Shown in pieces: positions 1 to 10,003 of a stretch of DNA of 64,000 nucleotides. The number at the start of each line of letters is the position of its first letter. Position 1 is the first letter of the stretch. The translations under genes and the position numbers were made by a program. This stretch comes from Proales similis. Lineage: Eukaryota > Rotifera > Eurotatoria > Ploima > Proalidae. Below the pieces are notes generated by a model. The model did no database searches. It worked only from the letters and a program-made list of their open reading frames with translations, and was not told the origin of the DNA. The DNA is taken from assembly GCA_019059635.1 (NCBI GenBank), contig JAGVRJ010000002.1, positions 3,410,001-3,474,000 of the forward strand, in the 5' to 3' direction.

Positions 1-553
1 AGCGCATATTTCTCCTGTCAATTTTCTTTTCCTTTCCTATCAGGGCATGATGGATCTTTGTTTTTCCTCCGCTATTCAGTCTCCACTTCGCTTCGATTTT
101 AGTAAATTCATGCGTCAGTATGCAAATCGAATCCGCAGACACTGTTTTATTCTAGAAAGCACTTGATAGACTCGATGAAGATAAATTATCACGGACTATG
201 GCTGGCGTTTTTACATCATGCGCATAGTCTGATGACAGCTCAATGGATTTAAGTTGGTTTAAGCGTTAAGCAAAGTGGAGTCTGACTTTTAGAGAGTCAG
301 AAAGAAAGGGGATGATGAAAGCGAAGATGGCTGCATCGCCTCCTAGGGAACCTTTTGACACTCAAATGCGGCGGCGTTTGGCATCAAATAAAACAAAATC
401 AGACGTCGCCTTATCGGCTCGCGATCGCGGGCCGGTTGTGGCTGTCATGCGTTCTATCGATCGAGGCATCATTGAATTATTGCGCTTGGCACCAAAGATT
501 GCCGCTCAGCTTTATTTAGTTGCTTAGCTCATTTAATTTGATTATTATTTTAG
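1..553 (+). other. Left flank; unresolved 5' part of the synaptotagmin-like gene
   Basis: The first recognisable exon begins right after a pyrimidine-rich acceptor ending at 553, so upstream exons must exist here or beyond the window edge. A 71-codon open frame (312-527) with a basic N-terminal half lies in this stretch, but I see no family signature and no strong donor. Another acceptor-like site (pyrimidine run then CAG) occurs at about 43. I cannot assign a first exon or a transmembrane anchor. Confidence 0.35.
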
Positions 554-1790
554 TCGCAAGTTTCAATCCAACGTCTATCGCCCCAGAGAAGCATCCTTTC
601 CCGTGAATCGAGCGTCAGCATTGACTCATGCGGCATGTCAGGTCTAAACGGGCGTGTTTGCATGAGAATTCTATTTGACTCGCACACCCATGTTGTCACG
701 GTTGTTCTCATCCAGACAACTCGGGTGTTGTCTTCGGATCGGCAAAAACTATTCAGCAAAGTTCAATTCCATTTGAGCATGTCAAACAAAGAAAAGTCGC
801 CAAAATACAAGACAACCACCAAGGAATATTCAGACGTAATGACTTTCAATGAGAGCTTTTACTTTCCAAACATCTACGCAGGTAGGCAAACAACTTTTTG
901 ATGAGCAATTTAAACAACATAACTAGACGGCGTTCACTCATTCGAAGACGAGCTTCCCAATCAATTGCTTTGTGTCACACTAGTTGGCAAAGAAAAGTTC
1001 GGCTCGGACAAACCGATCAGCCAGCTGACGTACTGTCTCGGAAACCTCGAACAATTGAATCAGTTCAACTATCTGACTCTTTTTCCTGAAGAAATAAAGG
1101 TAACCCAGAGAGCGAATCAGAGAGTGTTATTCAGCTGTTAAATTTGATTAAAAGAAAAATGAACTCAGCACAGTAGAAACGAGCATTGTGCACAGCGTCG
1201 CTTCAGTTGGTTCTTTCCAAAACTTGAGCGAACATCAGCCGTGCCTGGAGCTGAGTCTTAAATATGACGCCTTGCTTGGGACCCTGTTTGTTCATGTAAT
1301 ACGTGGCTTAAACTTTTTCGACCCAGTCAACAACGAAAAGTATCCAGGTTGGCTTGGTTCATTTTATTCTGTTCAAATTTGAATTGAGCAGGTCGATTAA
1401 ATTGGCGAAAATTATGAAGGAACATTCGTTCGAGTTATAATGAACGTGGAAAATCAAGAGACCAAATACCAGACGAATACCCGAAAGTCAAGCTCAGCGC
1501 CGCATTACGACGAGTCGTTTGAATTCAATTTAGCCACATTCCAAGTTGAAAATGCTCGGCTATTTCTCTTCATCTACTCTAAAAGGCTATTTTCAAGTAA
1601 AAACCTAATTGGTCATATCATATTTGGTAAGCGATCTGCCTCACTTGCCATCTCTACTCGACCACTCATGATCTGGTTTTAAGACGACCAGCCAGGACAC
1701 GAATGCTACGTCATGCATCTTAAGGAAGCGATCACCTGCGACGGCGAGTGGGTTCGCAAACAGCAACCTATTATTCTCAGTCACAAATAA
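554..1790 (+). CDS. Synaptotagmin-like tandem C2 protein (5' incomplete)
   Basis: Five exons join in frame: 554-881, 927-1099, 1155-1347, 1420-1626 and 1684-1790, giving 335 residues before TAA. The first C2 domain runs over exons 1-2 (strand motif KYKTTTKEYSDVMTFNESF) and the second over exons 3-5 (core PHYDESFEFNLATFQVENA, then NLIGHIIF). The C-terminal exon, with EWVRKQQPI near the end, resembles the end of synaptotagmin C2B. Members of this family act at membranes in vesicle docking and exocytosis. The positions that carry the Ca2+-ligating Asp residues in loops 1 and 3 of classic synaptotagmins are mostly not acidic here (for example YSKRLFSSKN in loop 3), so Ca2+-independent binding, as in Syt12/13-type proteins, is inferred. 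The start and any N-terminal anchor are not visible. The exact paralogue is uncertain. Confidence 0.75.
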
Positions 1791-2119
1791 GTTTCATCTA
1801 TTTCATCTGTCTTTTCTTGTTTTAAACGCTGTGATAAAAAGCGCGTAAAATAGCGTTTGGGCAGAGAAAAAATAAATGTTCGCCTGTTTCAAAAAGCGTC
1901 TAGATTCGAAGTTTAATTGTAAATAAAAATGCTTAAAAAACCAACCAAAGTAAACTTGATGGAGTTAAAGGCTAAAAGAGAATTTGCGTAAAAACGGACT
2001 CAACTATGGCTGAGTAGAAGGAGCGTAAGTCGTCAATTGGATAAATGTTTGCAAACTAAACATTAAATTGCTGCAAGGCGATCGATTGATGCAAAAGTGT
2101 TTGTGCACTTGCTGATTGC
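1791..2119. other. Convergent 3' intergenic region
   Basis: This separates the ends of the synaptotagmin-like gene (+) and the hydrolase gene (-). An AATAAA at 1871-1876, 81 nt after the first stop, is a plausible poly(A) signal for the plus-strand gene. No coding signal is seen. Confidence 0.6.
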
Positions 2120-3623
2120 TCAATTGCTCGAAGTCGAGAGCGGAGCACTTTGATTTATGTGTTGATTTAACTCGAAATGTTCATCAATTTGGTCTAGTAC
2201 GTGCTTCATGTATTCGTTAAACTCTTTGGGTCGATCTGAATAAACGTGATGTCCGGCACCGGGAATCAGCTGATCAAGTAGAGTGAGATTCTAGCAAACG
2301 TCTGAAAAATGCAAGGTTTCTCTTACTTTGACTGAAGTCGACACAGCGTCTTTACGGAGATAAATCGTATTAAAACCGGAAGTTGAGTCGATCCAAGATC
2401 GGCTTCCGTACACAAACCAAACAGGAATGTTGTGGTCCAGGTCCATTACCCTATAAATCATTGGCCTTTTCGCATAGCCAAACATTTTAGCTATTACTCT
2501 AAAACCGACCTCGCCACTTGAAATGCACTGGTTAACAGCAAGCATTGAAGGTAGTTTGGCATGTTTAACTTACCTGGGATAAAATGAATTGCTCAAATAA
2601 AGATAGTCATAGATCAAATCGGGATTTGGTAGAATGTCACGATATTTCTTCTGAAAGTCGGGCCTCAAGCGCTTGAGAAGAGTCATACCAGTCTGGCCGG
2701 TCATGCGGAGAAAGGCAAGCGCATTGACATGCTGCATGGCAGTTCCTATTGCTCGCATCCAAATGGGCATTTGATGACTTTCTTGCATTCGTTGCGGAAT
2801 TTCTGGAAATCCCCAAGGATCTAGAAGAATCAAGGCTTTGACTCGGTCGGGAAAGCGGAGGCTATAACTCGTAGACAAGTATCCACCAAAGCTGTGTCCA
2901 ATTAGAATGAACTCGTTTATATTCATCGATTTTCTCCAGTCTTCAATCGAGGACGTGAATTGATGTTCGGCTACAATCGGATCAGGACTGAATTCAGGCC
3001 TTGAGCTTCGTCCGAATCCAAGCAAGTCGAATGCGTAGAACGGGTGGCTTTCAGCAAGCGTGTCTATGTTGTGCACCCAGAGACCAACAGATCCGCAAAA
3101 TCCGTGAACGAGAACTATCGGAAGCTTGCTCGCGTCCCTGTTGGCGGCGATCGTCCATATACGCTGTTCACTGTGAATTGGTACAAAGAAACGCTCCAGC
3201 TTGGTCTTGATCACGCTAAATATTGTCGACTCAACTTCTTCGACAAGTTCCTCCCTACTTTTGACCTTTTTCCATATGGTCAGAGCAGAACTTGAGAGAA
3301 AAATTGATTAAAGAAAATTCAGCTTGAGAGCTTATGTCAAATGATTACAATATCGAGGAAACGAATGATGCATTCTGTTGGTTTTCAACCATATTCTGCG
3401 CTTCGATTAAAGTCAAACTGGCCTCGGGTACCTTCTGCTGAATGTAAAAACCTTTGAGAATTTCATCAAAGATTAATAGTTTCGAGCGTACTTCATTAGT
3501 ATGAGGAAGAGAAGTCAGTGCTTGATCATCGGCTGACTCGGGAGCAGTGTTTATGGGTACTTGAATATCAGCAAAGCACTCAGTATCGGTGCCATTGTTC
3601 ACCGGATCGATGAGTTCTTCCAT
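2120..3623 (-). CDS. ABHD4/ABHD5-type alpha/beta hydrolase
   Basis: Four exons (3349-3623, 2574-3290, 2327-2516, 2120-2290) join in consistent phase to about 450 residues. The core matches the ABHD4/ABHD5 (CGI-58) family: LVHGFCG oxyanion-loop region, FDLLGFGRSSRP, nucleophile elbow GHSFGG, WGFPEIPQ, RLRPDFQKKY, GYAKRPM, the YGSRSWID acid region and GHHVYSDRP with the catalytic His. The elbow Ser is present, as in ABHD4. Vertebrate ABHD5 has Asn there, so this product is probably an active lysophospholipase/N-acyl phospholipid hydrolase rather than a pure lipase co-activator. The retained H-x-x-x-x-D element is the one linked to acyltransferase activity in this family. The N-terminus is extended by roughly 90 residues relative to vertebrate members, and the extension is acidic and of low complexity. 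The start is the first ATG of that open frame; a shorter start cannot be excluded. Confidence 0.88.
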
Positions 3624-3992
3624 TTTAACAGGCGCCTACTCAAAGCTTGTCCTACGGCCAAATTTTCAAGCAAATTGAGCTTAAAAGGCAAATAGCTATA
3701 TTTCAGTTGTCCTCGATGATTATGCAAAATTTCTATATCATGTTTAACCAAAGTTGGTTTCAAACATCCTCAGTAATTGTTGCACCTTAAAAAAACGCAA
3801 TATCACATTCGCTTTATGCTCAGACAGTTATCCAAAAGAGCAAATCAAACCAAACAAAACATCAAAATATATATTGACCATGGGAACCACATGAATAAAC
3901 ATTTTCAGCGTTTTTCCTCAGCAAATCTTCGCTGCCCATGTTTTAAGCGACGAGAAAAGAGAATAATCAACAAGTCCGGAAATTTTATTGTT
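3624..3992. other. Intergenic region upstream of the hydrolase gene
   Basis: This lies between the hydrolase start and the end of the next minus-strand gene. On the minus strand an AATAAA falls within about 10 nt of the latter's stop codon (plus-strand TTTATT at about 3984). A 171-codon plus-strand open frame that begins at 3777 runs antisense through the next gene's exons and is treated as a shadow. Confidence 0.5.
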
Positions 3993-5886
3993 TCAACGCG
4001 ATTTTCGCTGCTTATTTTTGAACCAAAACATACTCAAGACAATGAATATGAGAAACATGAGGCCGTACTTTTCGTAGGTTTCATTATTCTTCTTGATTTG
4101 TTTCTTATATCTTTTAGCGGAGAGAAAATTCAAGGAAAAGTCGGGAAGAATAAAAGAAAAATGAAACTCACTCTTGATAAGCTTCATTGCTTGCTGCTTG
4201 CGTCCTTAATTCAACCTTGGCACACTCGTGGCATTGATAAGGCTCTGAGACACCCGACTGTAGCGCTGCGGAGGTTGGCTTTACGTCAATGAATCCGCGA
4301 AATTCTTCAGAATCTCCGATCTCATCCAAACGTAATATGCCAGTTCGGCCATGAATCTGAATTGGATCTCTTGCATGAGAAAAAAAATCGTTTAAAACAA
4401 AGAGCCTACCAGGACAATCAGTCCAATGAATTGAAGGCCTCTTGTCTTAAGGTAGTTGAGCTCCATTGGGCTTATTTCTCGGCCATCGCAAGCTTCATTT
4501 AAATAATTTTTAGAGCTCTTGCCTCAAGGCGACTAACATTGGCAAAGATTTACTTAAAATTTTTCCAAAGTACTCAAACAAAACACATCGAAAGAATTCC
4601 CATCCGAGGTTGAAAACCTCATCTTTTTGAATGCCAATGTGAAGTTTTTTGTACTTTCGTTCCATAGCTAGATACAGCAAAAGGTGAAAAGTTTGGCTCA
4701 TGGCGTAGAGAGGTTGGAAATTACGTCGAGCAGATATTTCTCTGAAAAAGTCTTCCTCTTCAAACTCTTCGCAATATAGAAGCTCAGATGCCTTGGCTAC
4801 GTGACTTCGGTTGACAGAGCATTCTGGATCTGGTATCTTCACCTCGTAACGTATAATGTTCCAAAGCTCGAGACTCTTTACTCTTATGAGCAGAGAATTG
4901 GTACGCTTAAATTTAAAAGTGAACTTGTTCTCTTTCAGGGAGATGGCGTTCAAATGATTGAGATAGAATCGGTTGGCCTTGGTTCTAACATGCATGTAAA
5001 CTTCCCGGCTAAATTTGTCCTGAATTATCGAATAAAACTTCACTGTATCGCTCTCGTCGTGGCCAGAATACGTCTCGAACATGGCGATTATTTCCTCTAT
5101 CCGATCGGTATCGAAATTGTATAGAAACTCCATTTGATCATCATACGCCCTCAGCACCGTTTCATCTACTTTCTTTGAATCTTGAATTACATTCTCATCA
5201 TAGGCTTTTTCCGATGCAGTACTCTCTGGCTGGTCCGACTTGTCATTTCCAGCAGCCGATGCTTTAGGAATGAATTTCTTAATTAGTAAGCGGCTCGAGG
5301 CTTCATAAATGCTGAGCTGAAAATAATCACACTGAGGTGCCTTGTGAATTTCGTACGGGTGGTAATACTTGGCCTGATGGGCTCTGTCATCAAAGCTGAC
5401 AAATCGCGATTTATCTATCGGCAGCCCTCTCACGTCTTTCAAATAATGGTGGCTGTAGCCATGCTTTCCGAGCGCGACCTCTCGGGCCACATTTAGAGTT
5501 CGTTCGGTCTTCATGAACCTTCCGATAACATTCAATTGAACCGTGACTAGGTTGAGTTGGCTGAGTAAATCAGAATAGGAAATTGAATGCTGCGCTTCAA
5601 GTCTGGAAGTAAGCGTTTGGTTAAAATTGTAAAGATCACTGCAGGGCTGCACATGAGACCAACAAAGATGAGGATGCTGAGGCGAAGTAAGTCTATTGCG
5701 ACAGGTAAATGGAAATGATTTGAAATCACTCTGACGCTTGGAATGCTCAAGCTCGGCTGCGTCGATCTCTTGCTGTCGATTTTCATACAAGGTCAAATCG
5801 ACATATCGATAGCTAAAATCGTTGACCGCTTGAAAAGCCAAGATGGCCATTAGGAAATAAGCTTTTATTTGCGCCTGACCAGCCAT
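3993..5886 (-). CDS. Unrecognised membrane protein, about 570 aa
   Basis: The best gene model has four exons: 4585-5886, 4410-4517, 4172-4356 and 3993-4110. The introns are 67, 53 and 61 nt and the phases are consistent. The large first exon starts with a hydrophobic segment (KAYFLMAILAFQ, residues about 9-25) that looks like a signal peptide or anchor. A long, probably luminal or extracellular region follows, with scattered Cys, charged low-complexity stretches and a Tyr/His-rich part (GYSHHYLKDVRG). A short hydrophobic stretch (LQFIGLIVL) lies in exon 2. The C-terminus carries a clear transmembrane helix (GLMFLIFIVLSMFWF) and a basic tail (KNKQRKSR), so a double-anchored membrane protein is likely. 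I do not recognise the family. The splice choices for exons 2 and 3 are the weak point, because alternative acceptors give a shorter C-terminus ending at 4281. Confidence 0.55.
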
Positions 5887-6400
5887 TAAAGTGGTGGTTG
5901 CATTGAGTCAAAAATTGAATTGAATTTTCGCAATTAAACACGTTTTCTATTTTAACCATCAAACACTTTAATTTATGCAACACCGTACTTTCTGTTTCCG
6001 TGTTGCTGTGGCGGAGTCGAAGGCAGCAAGTGTCGAATGACGATGCATCGAAATTCAGACCCCCCCAGAGATCTTAAATGCGCACGTTCACATTTGAGTT
6101 TCTAGTCAATCGTCTCATAATTTATTTGATATCGAGAAGCTCGACTTACACCATTTTAAATCGATATTTCATTTACTTTAATCAACGACTATTACACAAC
6201 CCTTTTTATTATTTCTTATATTGTCAAGCCTGCAGGAAAAATGAATTCAGCATTCACCGACTCTGCTTTATTCTAAATTGTTATTGAATATAATTGAAAG
6301 CATTTTTGGTGACGGCCTAAATATTTATCTGTTTTTCGGTTTGTAACAAAAACGATTGAAAATCGCATATTAGAAATTGAGAAAACAAAATAAAATTCAT
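5887..6400. other. AT-rich intergenic region
   Basis: This holds the presumed promoter of the unrecognised membrane-protein gene on its left side and the 3' flank of the KIF6 gene on its right. Plus-strand TTTATT (minus-strand AATAAA) occurs at about 6268 and fits KIF6 polyadenylation. A 69-codon open frame at 6078-6287 has hydrophobic, AT-driven composition and no family signature. Confidence 0.5.
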
Positions 6401-9400
6401 TCAATTCCGCTTCGCTTGGTTCATGACTCGTTTGCGAGCATTCAAGAATGCTGTTATGTCAGCGTCTATTTCTGTGTCACCTGTCAATTGGATGCCGCCT
6501 TTTTCAAAACGATTCTCACTGCTCGATTGTTTGGTCGTTGATTTTTCGCTCTTAATCGATCCAAGGCAAAAGTGAACAAATGAAAATAAATTAAAATATT
6601 TTTGCTTTACTTGAATAGATGAGTTGAGACTCGAGTCCATGAGGGTGCTATCCCCTGTTGCGATAGAGCTTATATCAGAATCAAAAGATGCTGCTCGATT
6701 CTCTTTGGCCGAACGTTTTTCCTCCTTGATTGTTATTGATCAGCAAGAAGAAAGAAAATCCGCTCTCTCTAAAAATTCTAACCATCTGTTTGCATTGATC
6801 ACTCCACCAAATTTCAAACTCTTTTTGCATCTTTATCTGATGCATTTCAATTAGATGTTGAGCGTGTTCTATTCTGCTCTTCAAATGCTTCAGTTCTTCG
6901 AAATTGGTTCGGTAGCTTGAATTAGCACACAACAACAACCAAATAAAAATGAAATATGAGTTATTTGATATAAAGGAAAATTCTACTTTTCTTTTTCATT
7001 CTCCATTTTTCGTCGTGTTTTCTCATACTCGACGCTGTTTCTTTCGTCATCCAGACCACGTGCATAAAGTTCTTCACTCTTGCTTTTTAAATCGTCTACA
7101 ATCGACACGCGCCTATATCAAAAAGCACTTGGACAGAAGAAGTTGATTGGATAATTACTTAATTTGCCACGAGACTGATTTATCTCTTCGCCTAGGCGTT
7201 TGGCCTCAGCGTAGCTTTTCTTCAAAAAACGTTTCTGCTCTCCGATTTCTGAGCTGTCAAAGCAATCACGCTGAAATATCTCGAACGCCTCTTGACGACC
7301 CATTGTCATATTTTCAACTAGGAAATCCAAGAATAAGAAAAACTGATAATAAAAAACAAATCTCATGAAAAACCAGGGATTACGAATGGGTCTTCTTAGC
7401 GCTCCTGATTTAGCATCAACATTCGTAGCGGGTTGCACTCTTAAAAATAGCCATTTGAATAGCTTCAACATGAGTGTTAGTCTGAAAAATTTGGTCTCAC
7501 CCTTCGCTTCTTTTTTTCTCTTTCTTTAGCATATTGACGAGAATTCCAATCTCATTATCTCGCTGCTTGAGCGTTTCTTTCAGTTCTTTCATCTCTTTTG
7601 TATCATAGTGCGACGAGTCTACAATGGTCAACTGTGAAGCGATTGGTCTGGTTGATGCCTGGCTTATCAGCGCCAAATATGCTTCTTTTAGAAGATTGAA
7701 GCAAAAATTGATTTTGCGCATATCAGCGCCCACATTCAAGCTCGCATCAGCGTCTTTGTCTTCTAGGAAGCGTTGAACGCTTATTTTGAGCCTGAATTCA
7801 AGAAATTGAGGTTAATCGCCTGTTCGGTGGTTGATGCCAAAGTCTTTTACTTTTCAGTTTCATCGCGACTAAGTTCACCTTCGAGCAAAGTGCCGCCATT
7901 TGCCATCGCCAGTTGATTCTTTAACTCATCTACTTCTCGCTTGAGTCGATTGATGACCAGCTTGGGATCGAGTTCTTCATTGATTAAAGCATCATTCTTG
8001 ATTAACGCAACTCTTTGGGCAAATCTGCAAGTCGATATTGACTCCTTTCGATTTGAGCGAAAAATTCAGATTACAGAGAAGCAAAATTCAGAGTCTGTGT
8101 TTATTTACGTCTAGATTTCGCCTCTCAATTGAACAGGTGGCGATCATCGTGGTCATACAGTTACCACCTAAGCTATCACGCAGCACGGATGTCATCATTG
8201 AATTGCGGTACGGCACATGAGACCGGTTCTTTTCGGCCAGTGCCACGATGACCTTGAATCGATCACTTGCTTAATGATTTTCTCAAAATCGCAGCCTTTT
8301 ATTTCCTTCTTACCTGCTCCAAATAGTGCAAAGAGAGGTTTATGTACTTGGCTTCAGTCAGCAACACTCCATTAACATTGGTCTTGCTCACACGCTCTGA
8401 TCTATCACACGAAACAATCGATCCGATTCCAATCCGTTATCAACGAGACTCCTTTAAACTAGATTACCCGGCCAAATCAACCAAATGAAGTTTGGCTTTG
8501 CGTATGGTTGCAGAACCGGCCTCTCTAGCACTAAGGTGGATAGTGAATATGCAATGTGAACGAGTAGAGGCTTGATTCATTGGTGTCTTTTAGTCTTAAA
8601 TTTATCTGATTCCGATTGCCGATTTCGAGTGCAGTTCAGCTTACCTCAGCAATCATTCGATTTGTGTCGCCCAGAAATAGCAAATTAAGGGCTTCCTCTT
8701 CGTTGTTCGCAGCGTGTACTGACAGATTTTTCAAATGTATGTTATTTTCGTCATCCTCCATCAGAGTAACTCGCCTTTGAAAATAGAAATATAACGTTCT
8801 ACAGTTTCTAAAAGAGAGCCAAATCAAGAGCTTTTACGGTAAATCTTCTAATTTAGACACTTGATGCTGAGGGTCGAGAAGATCGTATCCATTTTCATTG
8901 TAAATCTCCAAATAAGAAATGTGCATTGTAAAGGTATATTGAGGTCGCTTGTTGATTAGAAAAATTTCTTTTCATTTCTTCTAGCTCGTTCGTTTAGTTT
9001 TTCACGCTTACCAAACTGAACTGGTTAAAGATGTATGAGATAGCACGTGGTATAATACCACGATCTGCAAATTTTTCCGGCCCTCCAGTGATCGTGAAAG
9101 TTTTTCCACTTCCAGTCTTTTTAGCAGATTTTCAAAATAGTTTTTTCTCGGAAAGTAGCCTAAAAAATGTTCTATACTTGTCCGTAAGCGAATATAGTCC
9201 CATTGTAACCTGATAGGACACTTGAGAAACGACCGAGTTTTAAGATTATCTACTAACGAGTTAAGATTAAAGTTTACTTGTCTATAACGGGCTCGGCCAC
9301 TTGGCCAAATACATCGTCTTGTAGAGCATCGGGGTCAAAAATTTTTTCAAATTTAAATCGATACTCTTCGCGCTTGTTGTTTATATAGCCTTCCGTTTGA

Positions 9401-9574
9401 TCTCGAGGAACGCTGAATGAGACCAAATCAAAACTTTCATTGTGGTCCACCTCAAAGAGCTTTAGAGAAATCAAAATTGTCCGGCTTTACTGACTCTCTT
9501 GAGCCACTTACGCTTTTTTTGGCTGATTTGGTAGGCTTAAGGCGACAAAAGATTTTGATTGTCTGCTTGACCAT
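6401..9574 (-). CDS. KIF6: Kinesin-like protein KIF6
   Basis: A multi-exon minus-strand gene. The N-terminus [14 protein letters not shown], the motor segment FVNNKR-like [16 protein letters not shown], the Walker A region [12 protein letters not shown] (about 9,110 to 9,080), [13 protein letters not shown], and HLKNLSVHA followed by [16 protein letters not shown] all match the KIF6 branch of the kinesin-9 family. The distal regions confirm it: [42 protein letters not shown] and the C-terminal [18 protein letters not shown] correspond in order to the KIF6 stalk and tail. KIF6 is a microtubule motor associated with cilia and motile cilia, so this implies ciliated cells in the organism. The coding start is taken at 9574 because it aligns with the family start; the frame is open further upstream to an ATG at 9697. 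Introns are short. I did not resolve every exon boundary. Confidence 0.9.
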
Positions 9575-10003
9575 TCTGAGTGGGTTGTGTAAAGTAAAAA
9601 CTACAGAGTCTGAGAAAGATTGGGTCAGAATCGAATGCGATCGGCCATCTGGGATATTGAATTTATAATTAGGCTGTCGGTCGCATGGAAACCGCACAGC
9701 CTGCTCATGTTAATACATTAGATCAAGCTCTGATCTAAATTGTCAATCAAACATTAAATTCATGTTTTGGCCTAAATCAAAGACCAATTAGGCATTTACC
9801 CTAATCGAATGTCTAATATTAACGGTATCGTTCGCGATGCCATCATTTCCGGCCAAAAAAAAATTAAAATTGTAATTTTATCTTGATTGACGTAGATTTA
9901 CATAGTTTAACGAACATGACTAAGTTTGCTAAATCGAACAGCATTGATTTCTTTTTCACGCTTCGAGTTAGCAAGCTTTTCATTCTCCAACTTTTTCGCG
10001 AAA
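9575..10003. other. Divergent upstream region between KIF6 and the first DEG/ENaC gene
   Basis: Divergent promoter region of about 430 bp. The KIF6 frame continues upstream to an in-frame ATG at 9697 and the DEG/ENaC frame continues upstream to 9926. Both extensions lack conserved sequence and are read here as 5' UTR. No clear TATA box is visible. Confidence 0.45.

Noticed and set aside
1348-1419. Apparent in-frame stop (TAA at 1398-1400) before the second C2 domain, suggesting a pseudogene
   Set aside because: The stop lies within an intron: GT at 1348 to AG at 1419 joins in phase to give EKYPGTFVRVIMN.
3777-4292. 171-codon plus-strand open frame
   Set aside because: It is antisense to well-formed exons (phase-consistent introns, C-terminal TM and basic tail) of the minus-strand membrane protein, and its own translation has no family signature.
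9926-10003. 26-residue extension of DEG/ENaC copy 1
   Set aside because: The ATG at 10004 gives the same spacing to the His-Gly motif as in the other two copies.
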